From CAWGQN01 sp963824885 (GTDB lineage Bacteria > Actinomycetota > Actinomycetes > Actinomycetales > Microbacteriaceae), in NCBI GenBank assembly GCA_963824885.1, contig CAWGQN010000001.1, positions 124,001 through 188,000 on the forward strand: DNA of 64,000 nt. Direction: 5' to 3'. This document shows positions 43,619-52,249 of the stretch, one piece after another; within the stretch, counting starts at the first letter, position 1; each line of letters starts with the position of its first letter. The position numbers and the translations under genes were made by a program. Below the pieces are notes generated by a model. That model did no database searches and had not been told where the DNA came from. It saw only the letters and a program-made list of their open reading frames with translations.

Positions 43619-44725
43619 TTAGACGCGGCGCCTGCGGGCCATGACCACCAGAATCAATCCGGCGGCAGCAACGAGTGCCGCGAGCCCAATGATGCCAATT
43701 ACCTCAGCCCCGGTTGGTGCGAGCGCGGGAGTGGGAGGCTCGGCACTCGGAACGCCTGCGGGAACGTCGGCGGGAACGTCCGCGGGAACGACCGACGGGG
43801 TGTCGGACGACGCGGGAGTCGTTGTCTCTGGCGTCGTCGTAGCCGGCTGCTCGGGTGCGGCAGGTGGCGCGGTCGCGACCGTCGTCGGAACACGAGGAGC
43901 TTCCGGCGTCGGAGGCGCCACGGGAGTGGGCGTTGACTCAGACGGTGGCACGGGAACCGGTGTCGGTTCCGGGCACGGCTTCGCAACCGGGACGGGTACT
44001 GGTTCCGGGCACGGCTTCGCAACCGGGACCGGAGCGGGCTCGGGACGCGGCTCCGTCACGACGGGAACCGGTGCTGGTTCCGGGCACGGTTTCGCAACCG
44101 GGACGGGTGCTGGTTCCGGGCACGGCTTCGCAACCGGGGCCGGAGCGGGCTTCGGGCACGGAAAGGCCGGCCGAATCGGCGTCAGGCCCGCTCCTGAGAG
44201 TGGCGAGCCATACGTGTGCGTGCTCTCAATGAGAACCGGTGAATTTCCCGCGGTGAACTGATTCGGCGTGTACGTGACCTGCGAACCGCTATCGGTTCCT
44301 TCGCTCACGCGACACGTGGACCCGGTGGGAACACGCGTGGCTCCCGAGCCACCCGGAACGACCGGGACTCGGAGGACGCCGCCCGGCAATTCCGGGGTAC
44401 ACGACAATCGTGCGACGTAGCCGACGGGAAGAGTATCTGACGCCGTGCCGACAATCTGATCGCGGAATTCCACGGGCGCAAAGCTGGGACTCGACGAATC
44501 GTTGGTGACGACCGGCTTTTCGCCATTCGTGGCCGTCGACGAATTGGCTGAATGTGCGCTTGTCGCCGAATCCGCCGTCGTCTCAGCGGATGCCGACTGA
44601 ACGGTTGCGAAAGCACCAATCGCTACGATTGACAAAGAGCCAATCGCAAGCGCCGCCTTCGGCATGACGGACCGTCTCGAACGGTTGGGATTTCGATCGG
44701 TTTTTTCCACGCCGAATTTGCGCAT
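43619..44725 (-). CDS. Cell-wall-anchored surface protein 2 (one DUF5979-like domain, Cys-Pro repeats, LAPTG)
   Basis: GTGGAGGA lies before the ATG at 44725. The 368-residue product has a signal peptide (to about 48, ASAET), one DUF5979-like domain (about 70-165), then six roughly 12-residue Pro-rich repeats of the type KPCPEPAPVPVA, five of them with a Cys. A Pro/Thr/Val stalk, LAPTG, membrane helix and MARRRRV follow. It is therefore a sortase substrate with a rigid polyproline stalk. Regularly spaced cysteines in a wall stalk are unusual. Confidence 0.85.
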   Translation of the reverse strand: MRKFGVEKTDRNPNRSRRSVMPKAALAIGSLSIVAIGAFATVQSASAETTADSATSAHSANSSTATNGEKPVVTNDSSSPSFAPVEFRDQIVGTASDTLPVGYVARLSCTPELPGGVLRVPVVPGGSGATRVPTGSTCRVSEGTDSGSQVTYTPNQFTAGNSPVLIESTHTYGSPLSGAGLTPIRPAFPCPKPAPAPVAKPCPEPAPVPVAKPCPEPAPVPVVTEPRPEPAPVPVAKPCPEPVPVPVAKPCPEPTPVPVPPSESTPTPVAPPTPEAPRVPTTVATAPPAAPEQPATTTPETTTPASSDTPSVVPADVPADVPAGVPSAEPPTPALAPTGAEVIGIIGLAALVAAAGLILVVMARRRRV

Positions 44726-44781
44726 GGGTATCCTCCACGGGTAGGGGGGTTAACGTGCTCAGGGATTTAAGCGACGTTCGG

Positions 44782-44810
44782 GTGATAACGAGGACGATTG
44801 TGCCAATCAA
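44782..44810 (-). promoter_or_regulatory. Probable promoter of surface protein 2
   Basis: TTGATT (44805-44810) and TATCAC (44782-44787) are separated by 17 bp and end 57 nt before the start codon. The same TTGATT -35 box is used by the promoters at 50393 and 52222. Confidence 0.5.
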
Positions 44811-44940
44811 TGACGCAAATGCAATGAGAACCTACCGGTGGCCTTTCGTGCCGACGAGCGCGCGAATACACCCGCGCAGAGAGCTCTCGTCCGCGCGTGG
44901 TCGCGGCGTGCCGGGACGTGACACGCGCCTCGTTCCCTGC

Positions 44941-45085
44941 GAATCCGGCGCAAAGGCCGGATTCGCGGCACCAATTTCTGCTCGAGGCTCGAGACAGCGT
45001 GACCAAAGACACGCTTTGCATGAGCGCAAAATAATTGAAATAGGTCCCAGTTAATTTCACCCTCAAGTGGAGGATTTTTTCACCC
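44941..45085 (-). promoter_or_regulatory. Long leader/intergenic region with hairpin and 23-bp-spaced direct repeats
   Basis: The 380-bp gap between the large repeat protein and surface protein 2 holds no convincing gene. It contains a perfect 9-bp hairpin (44941-44949 with 44956-44964, 6-nt loop), which could end the upstream transcript. It also has two copies of TTTCACCCTC with 23-bp periodicity (45055-45064 and 45078-45087), about two helical turns apart, as expected of a dimeric regulator's site. Confidence 0.4.
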
Positions 45086-45105
45086 TCTACGCGTGATTGT
45101 TCATC

Positions 45106-48100
45106 CTAACGGGCCACGGTGGTGATGACTTTCACGCTCGTTTCCGGCAAGAAAACGAAGCTCTGGCTCGGCTCATACGAGACGCTTGCCCCAGCCGGTG
45201 GGTTGAGCGCTTGAAGCGTGCACGTCGAACCGAGCGAAAAGAAGCCCGTGCTCAGCGCCGCGGAATTTGGCCCAAGCGCCAGTGTTTCCGACGCTACTGG
45301 ACCACCGCTCGGCGCGGTGCACGTGAGACTCACGAGGGAGCTCGTTGACGGCGGCAACGGCGGCATCCCCTCGACCACGACATTGGTGACAAATATTTTT
45401 CGCGGCGCGTAGTAGTTCGCCACCGCTACGGTCACGGGAGAATCGCCCGCAAGAAACGTCGCGGGACTATACGAGACCGTAGCGTTTGGCGGCGGAGTCG
45501 ATTCCACGACACCGCACATTGACCCACTCGTAACCTGTTGCACAACGGGCGTTCCATCGGCTGGCAACTCCACGGGGTAGGTCACTGCGGGACCGCCAGC
45601 TCCCGGCGTGCACGTCACCATCACCACGTAACCGCTTGGCGCTGGTTCGGGGGGAAATCCTTGGACAGCGGTGTGCAATTTTACCGGCGTTGTCGGAATC
45701 ACCGTTGGATACGTGTTCACAATGGTCACGTGTGCGCACTGCGGACCGACCGTAAACGTCGCACCGGGTTCATACGTCACCGTCGCACCCGCGGGCGTCG
45801 GTTCATTGACGGTGCACGACGACCCCACCGCAATCCCGAGCGTCGAGACGACCGTCCCGTCCGCGGGAAGCGTCAACACCACCGGATCAGTCGGCGTCCC
45901 CCCGGGAGGAGTACACGTCAACGTCGCACCATACGAATCAGGAACCGGAACCGGCGGCGTTCCCACGACAGACTTATGAACATTCACACTCACCGTCGAC
46001 GGAACAAACGAGTTGAAAACCGTAACATGAGTGCCCTGCGGGCCCGCGACAAACGTCGCACCGGGATCATACGTGACCATCGCACCCGATGGCGGGTTCG
46101 GCTCGTCAATCGTGCACGACGACCCCACCGCAATCCCGAGCGTCGAGACCAAGGAACCATCAGCCGGAAGCGTCAACGCAACTGGACCAGTCGGCGTCCC
46201 CCCGGGAGGAGTACACGTTAACGTCGCACCATACGAATCAGGAACCGGAACCGGCGGCGTTCCCACGACAGACTTATGAACATTCACACTCACCGTGGGC
46301 GTAACAAACGTGTTCACAATCGTTACATTCGCACCCTGCGGACCCGCGACAAACGTCGCACCGGGTTCATACGTCACCGTCGCACCCGCGGGCGGCATCG
46401 GTTCATCAACGATACAGAACGACCCCACCGCAATCCCCGGCGTCGAGACCACGGAACCATCAGCCGGAAGAGTCACGACGACCGGTTTACCGGGAACACC
46501 CACCGGAGGAGTACACGTCAACGTCGCACCATACGATTCAGGAATCGGAACCGGCGGCGTCCCGACGACCGACTTATGGAGAGTCGCAGAAACCGTCGTG
46601 GGCGCATAAGAGTTCAGAATCGTCGCGTTCGCACCCTGTGGACCCACCGTAAACGTCGCACCGGGTTGATACGTGACGGTCGCACCCGCAGGCGGCATGG
46701 GTTCCTCAACGGTGCACGATGACCCCACCGCAATCCCCGGCGTCGAGACCACGGAACCATCAGCCGGAAGAGTCAACGCTACCGGCTGACCAGGAACACC
46801 GAGCGGAGGAGTACACGTCAACGTCGCACCATACGATTCAGGAACCGGAACCGGCGGCGTCCCGTTAATCGCTTTATTAATATTCACGCTCACTGTCGGC
46901 GGCCCAAAGGTATTCGTTACCGTCACTATCGCACCGTGCGGACCAACGGTGAAGGTCGCGGAAGGGGCATACGTCACCGTCGCACCCGCGGGCGGAGAAG
47001 GCTCGTCAACCGTGCACGACGACCCCACGACAATCCCGGGTGTCGAGACGACAGTCCCATCCACCGGAAGACTCACCACCACGGACTCGCCCGGAGTCCC
47101 ACCGGGAGGAGTACACGTCACCGTCACCGCAAACGAATCGGGTACCGGAGTCGGGGGCATCCCCACGACCGCTTTGTGCGTGCCGACCGTCGCCGTCGCC
47201 GGCGCAAACGTATTCACAACCGTCACATCCGCACCCTGCGGACCCGCAACAAAAGTCGCACCGGGCTCATACGTCACGGTCGCACCCGCCGGAGGGTTCG
47301 GCTCGTCAATCGTGCACGACGACCCCACCGCAATTCCCGGCGTCGACACAACGGTCCCGTCCGCCGGAAGACTCACCACCACCGGCTGACCAGGAATACC
47401 CACGGGAGGAGCACACGTCAACGTCACCGCATACGAATCAGGAACCGGAGTCGGGGGCGTCCCCACGACCGCCTTGTGACTGCTCACCGTGACTGTCGCG
47501 GGTCCAAAGTAGTTCTTGACAATCACATCGATTCCGTTCGTGCCCACGACAAAAGTCGCCCCGGGATCGAACGTCACAATTGCACCCGCCGGAGGGTTCG
47601 GCTCGTCAATCGTGCACGACGACCCCACGGCAATCCCCGCGGTTGACACGACTGTTCCATCTGCGGGAAGAGCCACCATGACCGGGTCACTCGGAGTCCC
47701 GCCGGGAGGAGTACACGTCACGGTCGCCGCATACGAATCGGGTACCGGTGTCGGGGGTGTGCCCTCGACGGTTTTGTGCATGCCTATCGTCGCCGTTGCC
47801 GGCGGAAAGGTATTTACTATCGTCACATCTGCGCCCTGCGGACCCGCATCAAAAGTCGCACCGGGCTCATACGTGACCGTCGCACCCGCCGGAGGAGAAG
47901 ACTCCTCTATTGTGCACGACGAACCCACCTCAATCGAGGGCGTCGACACGACGGTCCCATCGGCCGGAAGCACGACTATCACCGGCTCAGTCGGAATACC
48001 GATCGGAGGAGTACACGTCAACGTCGCCGCATACGAATCGGGTGCGGGAGTCGGGGGTGTCCCCACGACGGCCTTGTGGATACCGACGGTGACCGTGTCA

Positions 48101-49221
48101 GGTCCGAAGGAGTTGACGACCGTCGCGTCCGCACCCTGCGGTCCTACCGTAAACGTCGCACCGGGTTCATACGTCACGGTCGCGCCAACCGGAGGAGCAG
48201 GCTCGTCGAGCGTGCACGACGACCCCACCGCAATTCCCGGCGTCGAAACCACGGAACCATCCGCGGGAAGCGTCACGGCAACGGGATCACCCGGAATCCC
48301 ACCGGGGGGCGTACACGTCACAGTCGCAGCGTATGACTGAGGCGCTGGAACCGAAGGACTACCGACAATCGCTTTATGGATATTCACGCTCACCGTCGCC
48401 GGAACGAACGTATTCGTTACCGTGACAATGACGCCGTGCGGACCGACCGTAAAGGTTGCCCCAGGGGCATACGTCACGGTCGCATCGGCGGGAGGAGAGG
48501 GTTCGTCGGCGGTACACGACGACCCCACCGCAATTCCCTGCGTCGAGACCACGGAACCATCCGCGGGAAGAGTCAGGGCAACGGGGTCACCTGGAACCCC
48601 ACCCGGAGGAGTACACGTTAGCGTCGCACCGTACATTTCGGGCATGGGAACGGTCGGCGTTCCCACGACGACCTTATGCACTCCCACGCTCACGGTCGTG
48701 ACCACGACAATCGTCAACGAAACATCGCCGTTGATCAGATACGTTGTTGTCCCATTGGCGACGGGGTCATTGAGCGTGACGCCAAAAAAACCGGTCCCCG
48801 TGATATTGAGCGGTTGTGTCGTTACAAAGCTTGTCAACGTGCACGTCGCGGTTTGGCCAACCCACGCACAATTCGCCATCGCCGAGCCGTCGGCTGCCAA
48901 GAGATCGAACGCCTCTCCCCCGGTCGACGTCAGCTCGGTCGGCAGCGCGATGGTGAACGTGTCGCCCTCCGGAGTGTTATCCGGAACGCCCCACACAAAG
49001 TCGAGCTTGAAAGAGCTGCCGTTCGTCACCGATGGCGCCGTCGTGGACACGCTTGTGATTGCACCGGGTACGTCCGCCGCCCTCGCCGCGTGCGTTGGCA
49101 CGAGTGCACCAATCGAGACAAGCGACAGTGTTGTCAACAACAACGCCGAAAGCGATGAAAGCCACCGCCTCATCCAGCCTTTTTCGACGGAAACGATCAC
49201 ATTACCGGCGGCGTTTTCCAT
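45106..49221 (-). CDS. Giant secreted repeat protein: adhesin head plus twelve DUF5979-like domains, no sorting signal
   Basis: GGGGGGA before the ATG at 49221 marks the start. The 1371 residues begin with a signal peptide (to about 48, AARA) and an Ig-like adhesin domain (KLDFVWGVPDNTPEGDTFT, LNITGTGFFGV). Ten near-identical repeats of about 100 residues follow, then two divergent ones. Each repeat has HKxVxGTPP, YxATLTCTPPGG, ADGxVVSTPGIAVGSSCT, PPAGATVTYxPGATF and VTVVNTF, with a conserved Cys pair likely forming a disulfide. This is the DUF5979 domain plan. There is no LAxTG, no C-terminal membrane helix and no basic tail. A long non-covalently held or released fibre is the simplest reading. 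Confidence 0.85.
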   Translation of the reverse strand: MENAAGNVIVSVEKGWMRRWLSSLSALLLTTLSLVSIGALVPTHAARAADVPGAITSVSTTAPSVTNGSSFKLDFVWGVPDNTPEGDTFTIALPTELTSTGGEAFDLLAADGSAMANCAWVGQTATCTLTSFVTTQPLNITGTGFFGVTLNDPVANGTTTYLINGDVSLTIVVVTTVSVGVHKVVVGTPTVPMPEMYGATLTCTPPGGVPGDPVALTLPADGSVVSTQGIAVGSSCTADEPSPPADATVTYAPGATFTVGPHGVIVTVTNTFVPATVSVNIHKAIVGSPSVPAPQSYAATVTCTPPGGIPGDPVAVTLPADGSVVSTPGIAVGSSCTLDEPAPPVGATVTYEPGATFTVGPQGADATVVNSFGPDTVTVGIHKAVVGTPPTPAPDSYAATLTCTPPIGIPTEPVIVVLPADGTVVSTPSIEVGSSCTIEESSPPAGATVTYEPGATFDAGPQGADVTIVNTFPPATATIGMHKTVEGTPPTPVPDSYAATVTCTPPGGTPSDPVMVALPADGTVVSTAGIAVGSSCTIDEPNPPAGAIVTFDPGATFVVGTNGIDVIVKNYFGPATVTVSSHKAVVGTPPTPVPDSYAVTLTCAPPVGIPGQPVVVSLPADGTVVSTPGIAVGSSCTIDEPNPPAGATVTYEPGATFVAGPQGADVTVVNTFAPATATVGTHKAVVGMPPTPVPDSFAVTVTCTPPGGTPGESVVVSLPVDGTVVSTPGIVVGSSCTVDEPSPPAGATVTYAPSATFTVGPHGAIVTVTNTFGPPTVSVNINKAINGTPPVPVPESYGATLTCTPPLGVPGQPVALTLPADGSVVSTPGIAVGSSCTVEEPMPPAGATVTYQPGATFTVGPQGANATILNSYAPTTVSATLHKSVVGTPPVPIPESYGATLTCTPPVGVPGKPVVVTLPADGSVVSTPGIAVGSFCIVDEPMPPAGATVTYEPGATFVAGPQGANVTIVNTFVTPTVSVNVHKSVVGTPPVPVPDSYGATLTCTPPGGTPTGPVALTLPADGSLVSTLGIAVGSSCTIDEPNPPSGAMVTYDPGATFVAGPQGTHVTVFNSFVPSTVSVNVHKSVVGTPPVPVPDSYGATLTCTPPGGTPTDPVVLTLPADGTVVSTLGIAVGSSCTVNEPTPAGATVTYEPGATFTVGPQCAHVTIVNTYPTVIPTTPVKLHTAVQGFPPEPAPSGYVVMVTCTPGAGGPAVTYPVELPADGTPVVQQVTSGSMCGVVESTPPPNATVSYSPATFLAGDSPVTVAVANYYAPRKIFVTNVVVEGMPPLPPSTSSLVSLTCTAPSGGPVASETLALGPNSAALSTGFFSLGSTCTLQALNPPAGASVSYEPSQSFVFLPETSVKVITTVAR
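45697..48696 (-). repeat. Ten tandem coding repeats, 300-bp period
   Basis: Equivalent positions recur at exactly 300-bp steps: the CTxDEP-coding region carrying GTGCACGAC (rev. comp.) lies at 45811, 46111, 46411 and so on to 48511. Only the last unit lost a codon. Units are similar at DNA level, with the strongest conservation around the Cys-encoding segments, so unequal crossover could change copy number. Confidence 0.9.
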
Positions 49222-49351
49222 TGTGTCCCCCCTCAGGACGAGGCCCTCGTACACACGTTGGACGCGGTACCTCAATCGAGAGACGACCAAACAACCAAAT
49301 CGTGACGCCACGACGCAAAGAAGAATTTTACGAGCGGAGCGCTGCGCGTGA

Positions 49352-49393
49352 AAACCGGGCGGCACCATAATCCCGAATGGTGCCGCCCGGTTT
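49352..49393 (-). terminator. Terminator hairpin, family member 2
   Basis: A perfect 17-bp stem (49352-49368 with 49377-49393) and 8-nt loop lies 23 nt after the surface protein 4 stop. It ends in TTTT on the minus strand. It also separates that gene from the giant repeat protein's leader. Confidence 0.85.
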
Positions 49394-49415
49394 GACCTTG
49401 TGCGTCAGAAACGAG

Positions 49416-50339
49416 TTATGCGTGGCGCCTTCGTCGCATCAATACGACAACGATTCCTAGGCCAACCGCAAGTGCACCCAATGGAATCAATTGGCTGCCC
49501 GCATCACCGGACGCTGCTAGTTCAGGGGCCGCGGGAGCCTGCTCTACCGGTGCAGGTGCAGGTGCAGGTGCAGGTGCAGGTGCAGGTGCAGGTGCAGGTG
49601 CAGGCGAGGTATACGTATTTGTCACAACGACAAGCGTGTCTACGCCGAATTGCACGGTAACCGTGGGGCTCGGGGAGTATGTAACGGCGGCTCCCGCCGG
49701 CGGGCTGGTCTCGTTGACCGTGCACGATGAATCACTAAGAATTCCCGGAATCACCGTAGCAGGAGCCCCAGGAATAAGGGGCGGCACCGGAAAACTGATA
49801 GGCGCTTCCCCTGGGAGCGCGCACGACAGTGTCACCGCGTAGTCAGCAGGCGCCGGAGCCGGAGCCGTCCCCACGACAACCTTTTGTATGCCGATAGTCG
49901 TTGGCTCCCTGAAGGTGTTGGTCACAGTAACTTGAAAATCTGTGGTAGCCGTAAAGGTGGGGTGGTCAATAGTGACGGTCGCTCCCACTGGCGGATTTGG
50001 TTCGGTTGCCGTACACGACGACCCATCGACGAACCCGGGCACGGTCACCAATCCCCCTGTGGCCGAAAACACGAATGGAACCGGCGTGCCTGGCGCGCCG
50101 CCCGGGGGAGTGCACGTCACAAGCACGGTAAAATTCGCCCCCGCAGGAGGTGGGCCGACAACTGTTTTCAACACGCCAATCGTGACGGGGGCCGCCTGCG
50201 CAAAAGCCGACTCGTGAACCCCGAGAATTCCTAACGGAACGAGCAACATGCCGGCGAGCGACAATGCGCCGAGTGACGCCAGAACTCGCCTCACGCGCGG
50301 CGCGGGCAATGCAGATTGGCCTTTACTAGTGTTTCGCAT
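49416..50339 (-). CDS. Surface protein 4: two DUF5979-like domains, PA linker, LAASG-type C-terminus
   Basis: The ATG at 50339 follows a GGGGGGA run. Of 307 residues, 1-48 are a signal peptide (ending ESAFAQ), about 50-140 and 141-235 are DUF5979-like domains with CTPPGG and SSCTxxExxPPxGA motifs. A (PA)n linker, a LAASG pseudo-sorting motif, a membrane helix and MRRRRHA follow. It is membrane- or wall-anchored; the motif departs from LAxTG at the Thr. The signal peptide is nearly identical to that of surface protein 5, its tandem paralogue. Confidence 0.85.
   Translation of the reverse strand: MRNTSKGQSALPAPRVRRVLASLGALSLAGMLLVPLGILGVHESAFAQAAPVTIGVLKTVVGPPPAGANFTVLVTCTPPGGAPGTPVPFVFSATGGLVTVPGFVDGSSCTATEPNPPVGATVTIDHPTFTATTDFQVTVTNTFREPTTIGIQKVVVGTAPAPAPADYAVTLSCALPGEAPISFPVPPLIPGAPATVIPGILSDSSCTVNETSPPAGAAVTYSPSPTVTVQFGVDTLVVVTNTYTSPAPAPAPAPAPAPAPAPAPVEQAPAAPELAASGDAGSQLIPLGALAVGLGIVVVLMRRRRHA
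49551..49604. repeat. Hexanucleotide microsatellite TGCAGG x9
   Basis: Nine perfect copies encode the Pro-Ala linker of surface protein 4. Because the unit is six bases, slippage changes linker length without breaking the frame. Confidence 0.95.
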
Positions 50340-50392
50340 CGTTCGTCCCCCCTCAGGGCAAAAAGCACTCACAATCATGTGGGCCACTCATC

Positions 50393-50420
50393 ACTTTAAC
50401 ATGAAAGAGCCAAAAATCAA
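50393..50420 (-). promoter_or_regulatory. Promoter of surface protein 4
   Basis: TTGATT (50415-50420), a 16-bp spacer and TAAAGT (50393-50398) lie 54 nt before the start. The surrounding 110 bp, down to the ribosome-binding site, is almost the same as upstream of surface protein 5. Confidence 0.6.
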
Positions 50421-50471
50421 CACATCCTGACACGGCACGGCAAATCGCGCGTTGACCCATTGCGTTGTTCC

Positions 50472-50545
50472 GTAGATTGTCAATCTACACGTCGTGGTTA
50501 TGGTCGGCAACGCACCCCGAATGGTGCCGCCCGGTTTGACCTTGT
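50472..50545 (-). terminator. Palindrome and degraded terminator after surface protein 5
   Basis: Bases 50516-50545 repeat the 3' arm and flank of the 49352-49393 hairpin (GAATGGTGCCGCCCGG then TTTGACCTTGT), but the 5' arm is eroded. A separate palindrome at 50472-50488 (8-bp arms, one central base) could form a 6-bp stem with a 5-nt loop and may now do the job. Confidence 0.5.
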
Positions 50546-50559
50546 ACTTCACGGGCGCG

Positions 50560-52167
50560 CTATACGCGGCGCCTGCTGGTCATGACCAACAGGACGATCC
50601 CCGTGCCGAAAAGAAACGCACCGAAAACACTGTGCGACGTGAGCGCATCACCGGCGGAGGCAAGAGCGAGTGCGGCAGGCACGGTAGCGGGCCCTTCGAA
50701 AATGTTCGTCGCCTCAATTGTGACCGCCTGGTCAATCATGAAGTTCCCCTCGCCCGGATCACTCGTGATGACGACACCGGTATCGAATGTGGTGTTCGAA
50801 ATGATCGATTGGCTCGCGCCGTTGGTCACCGTCTCCGTCGCAAAGCAGTGGGAACCGCCGGGAAGCAAAAGGGGGTTCCCCGTCGGATCGAGCGCGGTTG
50901 CCTTTTCACCCGCACGAACGGTCAAGGTGTGGTGATAGAGCGGCAATCGTATCGTTCCTCCCGACGCTGACTCCGGCACGTCAATTTCGCACGTCACATC
51001 GAACGAGAACGAGGCTCCCTGCACCTCGGGCGAATTCGACTCGGCGCCCGACACGGTCTTTGCGACACTGACTGTGCCGGCCGAATAGTGATTGACGAAA
51101 TCAATTTGGTTGCCGGTGCCCGCGATGATCGTCACCGGACCTGAGTTCGTCGGGGGAATACTCGGCCCAACCTCGCCAAATAGCGGCGCCTCGAAAGCCG
51201 TGCACATGGAACCCACTGGCATTCCGCCGATCGGGTCGGAATGAATGATGGTGTCGACGAGCCCCGTACCTGCGATGCCGACCGGGAAGTCCGTGAGCCC
51301 TGGAACTGGATCTCCAGTCGGTGACACGCATGTCAGAAAAAAATGAAACGTGTGGTGTGCGAAGGCTTGAGCGCCCAGCCCCGCGAGAGTCTTGGTGATG
51401 GTCATAGTAGAAAATTCATTTGTAACCGTCACGTCGGCGCCATTGGGTCCGACGATGAACGTCGCACTGGGGCTGTACGTCACGGTCGCGCCCGCTGGTG
51501 GCGTGGTCTCATTGATCGTGCACGACGAACCAACGAAGATTCCCGGAGTTGACACGACGGTTCCGTCCGCAGGAAGTGACACTTGGACCGCCGGAAGCGC
51601 GGTGCCCCCGGCCGGAGTGCAAATCAGCGTTGCATCGAATGTCGCCGGCACGGGCGATGTCGGTGTGGTGTTGACGAGCGCTTTTTGGGCCCTCACGGCG
51701 ACTTGCGCGGGAAAGGTGTTGGTGATGTGCACGACGGCACCGTTCGACCCAACATTGAACGCGACCCCCGCGGTGATCGGACTCCCATTCAAGTCGTACG
51801 TCACGACCGCACCCGCGGGCGGATTGGTCTCGACGATTGTGCACGATGAGTTAGCGGGGACACCACCCGGCACAAAAAAAATCGTGCCGTCAGCGAGGAC
51901 CGTCACCGATGTTACGGTCGGCGAACCACCGGGAGGAGTACACGTTAGAGTCGCCGTGTAGCTGGTTGGGGCCGGCGAGAGAGGCGTACCGCTGACTATT
52001 TTCTGTACTGCAAACGCAGGCCCCTGCGCAAAAGCCGACTCGTGAACCCCGAGAATTCCTAACGGAACGAGCAACAAGCCGGCGAGCGACAAGGCGCCGA
52101 GTGACGCCAGAAGCCGCCTAACGCGCGCCGCCCGCAAGGCAAATTGGCCTCTATTAGTGATACGCAT
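50560..52167 (-). CDS. Surface protein 5: four DUF5979-like domains with C-terminal membrane anchor
   Basis: The ATG at 52167 follows GGGGGGG. The 535 residues have a signal peptide (to about 49), two canonical DUF5979-like domains (about 50-150 and 151-255, each with CTPPGG/CTPAGG and SSCTIxEtxPPAGA), two more divergent domains (to about 490), then LASAG, a hydrophobic helix and MTSRRRV. It is the larger tandem paralogue of surface protein 4, with the same signal peptide and promoter. The C-terminal motif lacks the Thr of LAxTG, so sortase use is doubtful. Confidence 0.85.
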   Translation of the reverse strand: MRITNRGQFALRAARVRRLLASLGALSLAGLLLVPLGILGVHESAFAQGPAFAVQKIVSGTPLSPAPTSYTATLTCTPPGGSPTVTSVTVLADGTIFFVPGGVPANSSCTIVETNPPAGAVVTYDLNGSPITAGVAFNVGSNGAVVHITNTFPAQVAVRAQKALVNTTPTSPVPATFDATLICTPAGGTALPAVQVSLPADGTVVSTPGIFVGSSCTINETTPPAGATVTYSPSATFIVGPNGADVTVTNEFSTMTITKTLAGLGAQAFAHHTFHFFLTCVSPTGDPVPGLTDFPVGIAGTGLVDTIIHSDPIGGMPVGSMCTAFEAPLFGEVGPSIPPTNSGPVTIIAGTGNQIDFVNHYSAGTVSVAKTVSGAESNSPEVQGASFSFDVTCEIDVPESASGGTIRLPLYHHTLTVRAGEKATALDPTGNPLLLPGGSHCFATETVTNGASQSIISNTTFDTGVVITSDPGEGNFMIDQAVTIEATNIFEGPATVPAALALASAGDALTSHSVFGAFLFGTGIVLLVMTSRRRV

Positions 52168-52221
52168 CGTTCGTCCCCCCCTCAGGGCAAAAAGCACTCA
52201 CAATCATGTGGGCCACTCATT

Positions 52222-52249
52222 ACGCTAACATGAACGAGCCAGAAATCAA
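52222..52249 (-). promoter_or_regulatory. Promoter of surface protein 5
   Basis: TTGATT (52244-52249), a 16-bp spacer and TAGCGT (52222-52227), at the same distance from the start as in the paralogous promoter at 50393-50420. Confidence 0.6.

Noticed and set aside
45538..48621. Long plus-strand open frames opposite the giant repeat protein
   Set aside because: They mirror the 300-bp repeats in antisense, are Arg/Thr/Pro-rich and have no domain or ribosome-binding site; artefacts of GC-rich repeats.
45697..48696. CRISPR-like or VNTR array
   Set aside because: Units are 300 bp, in frame, coding and contiguous, with no spacers; they are protein-domain repeats.
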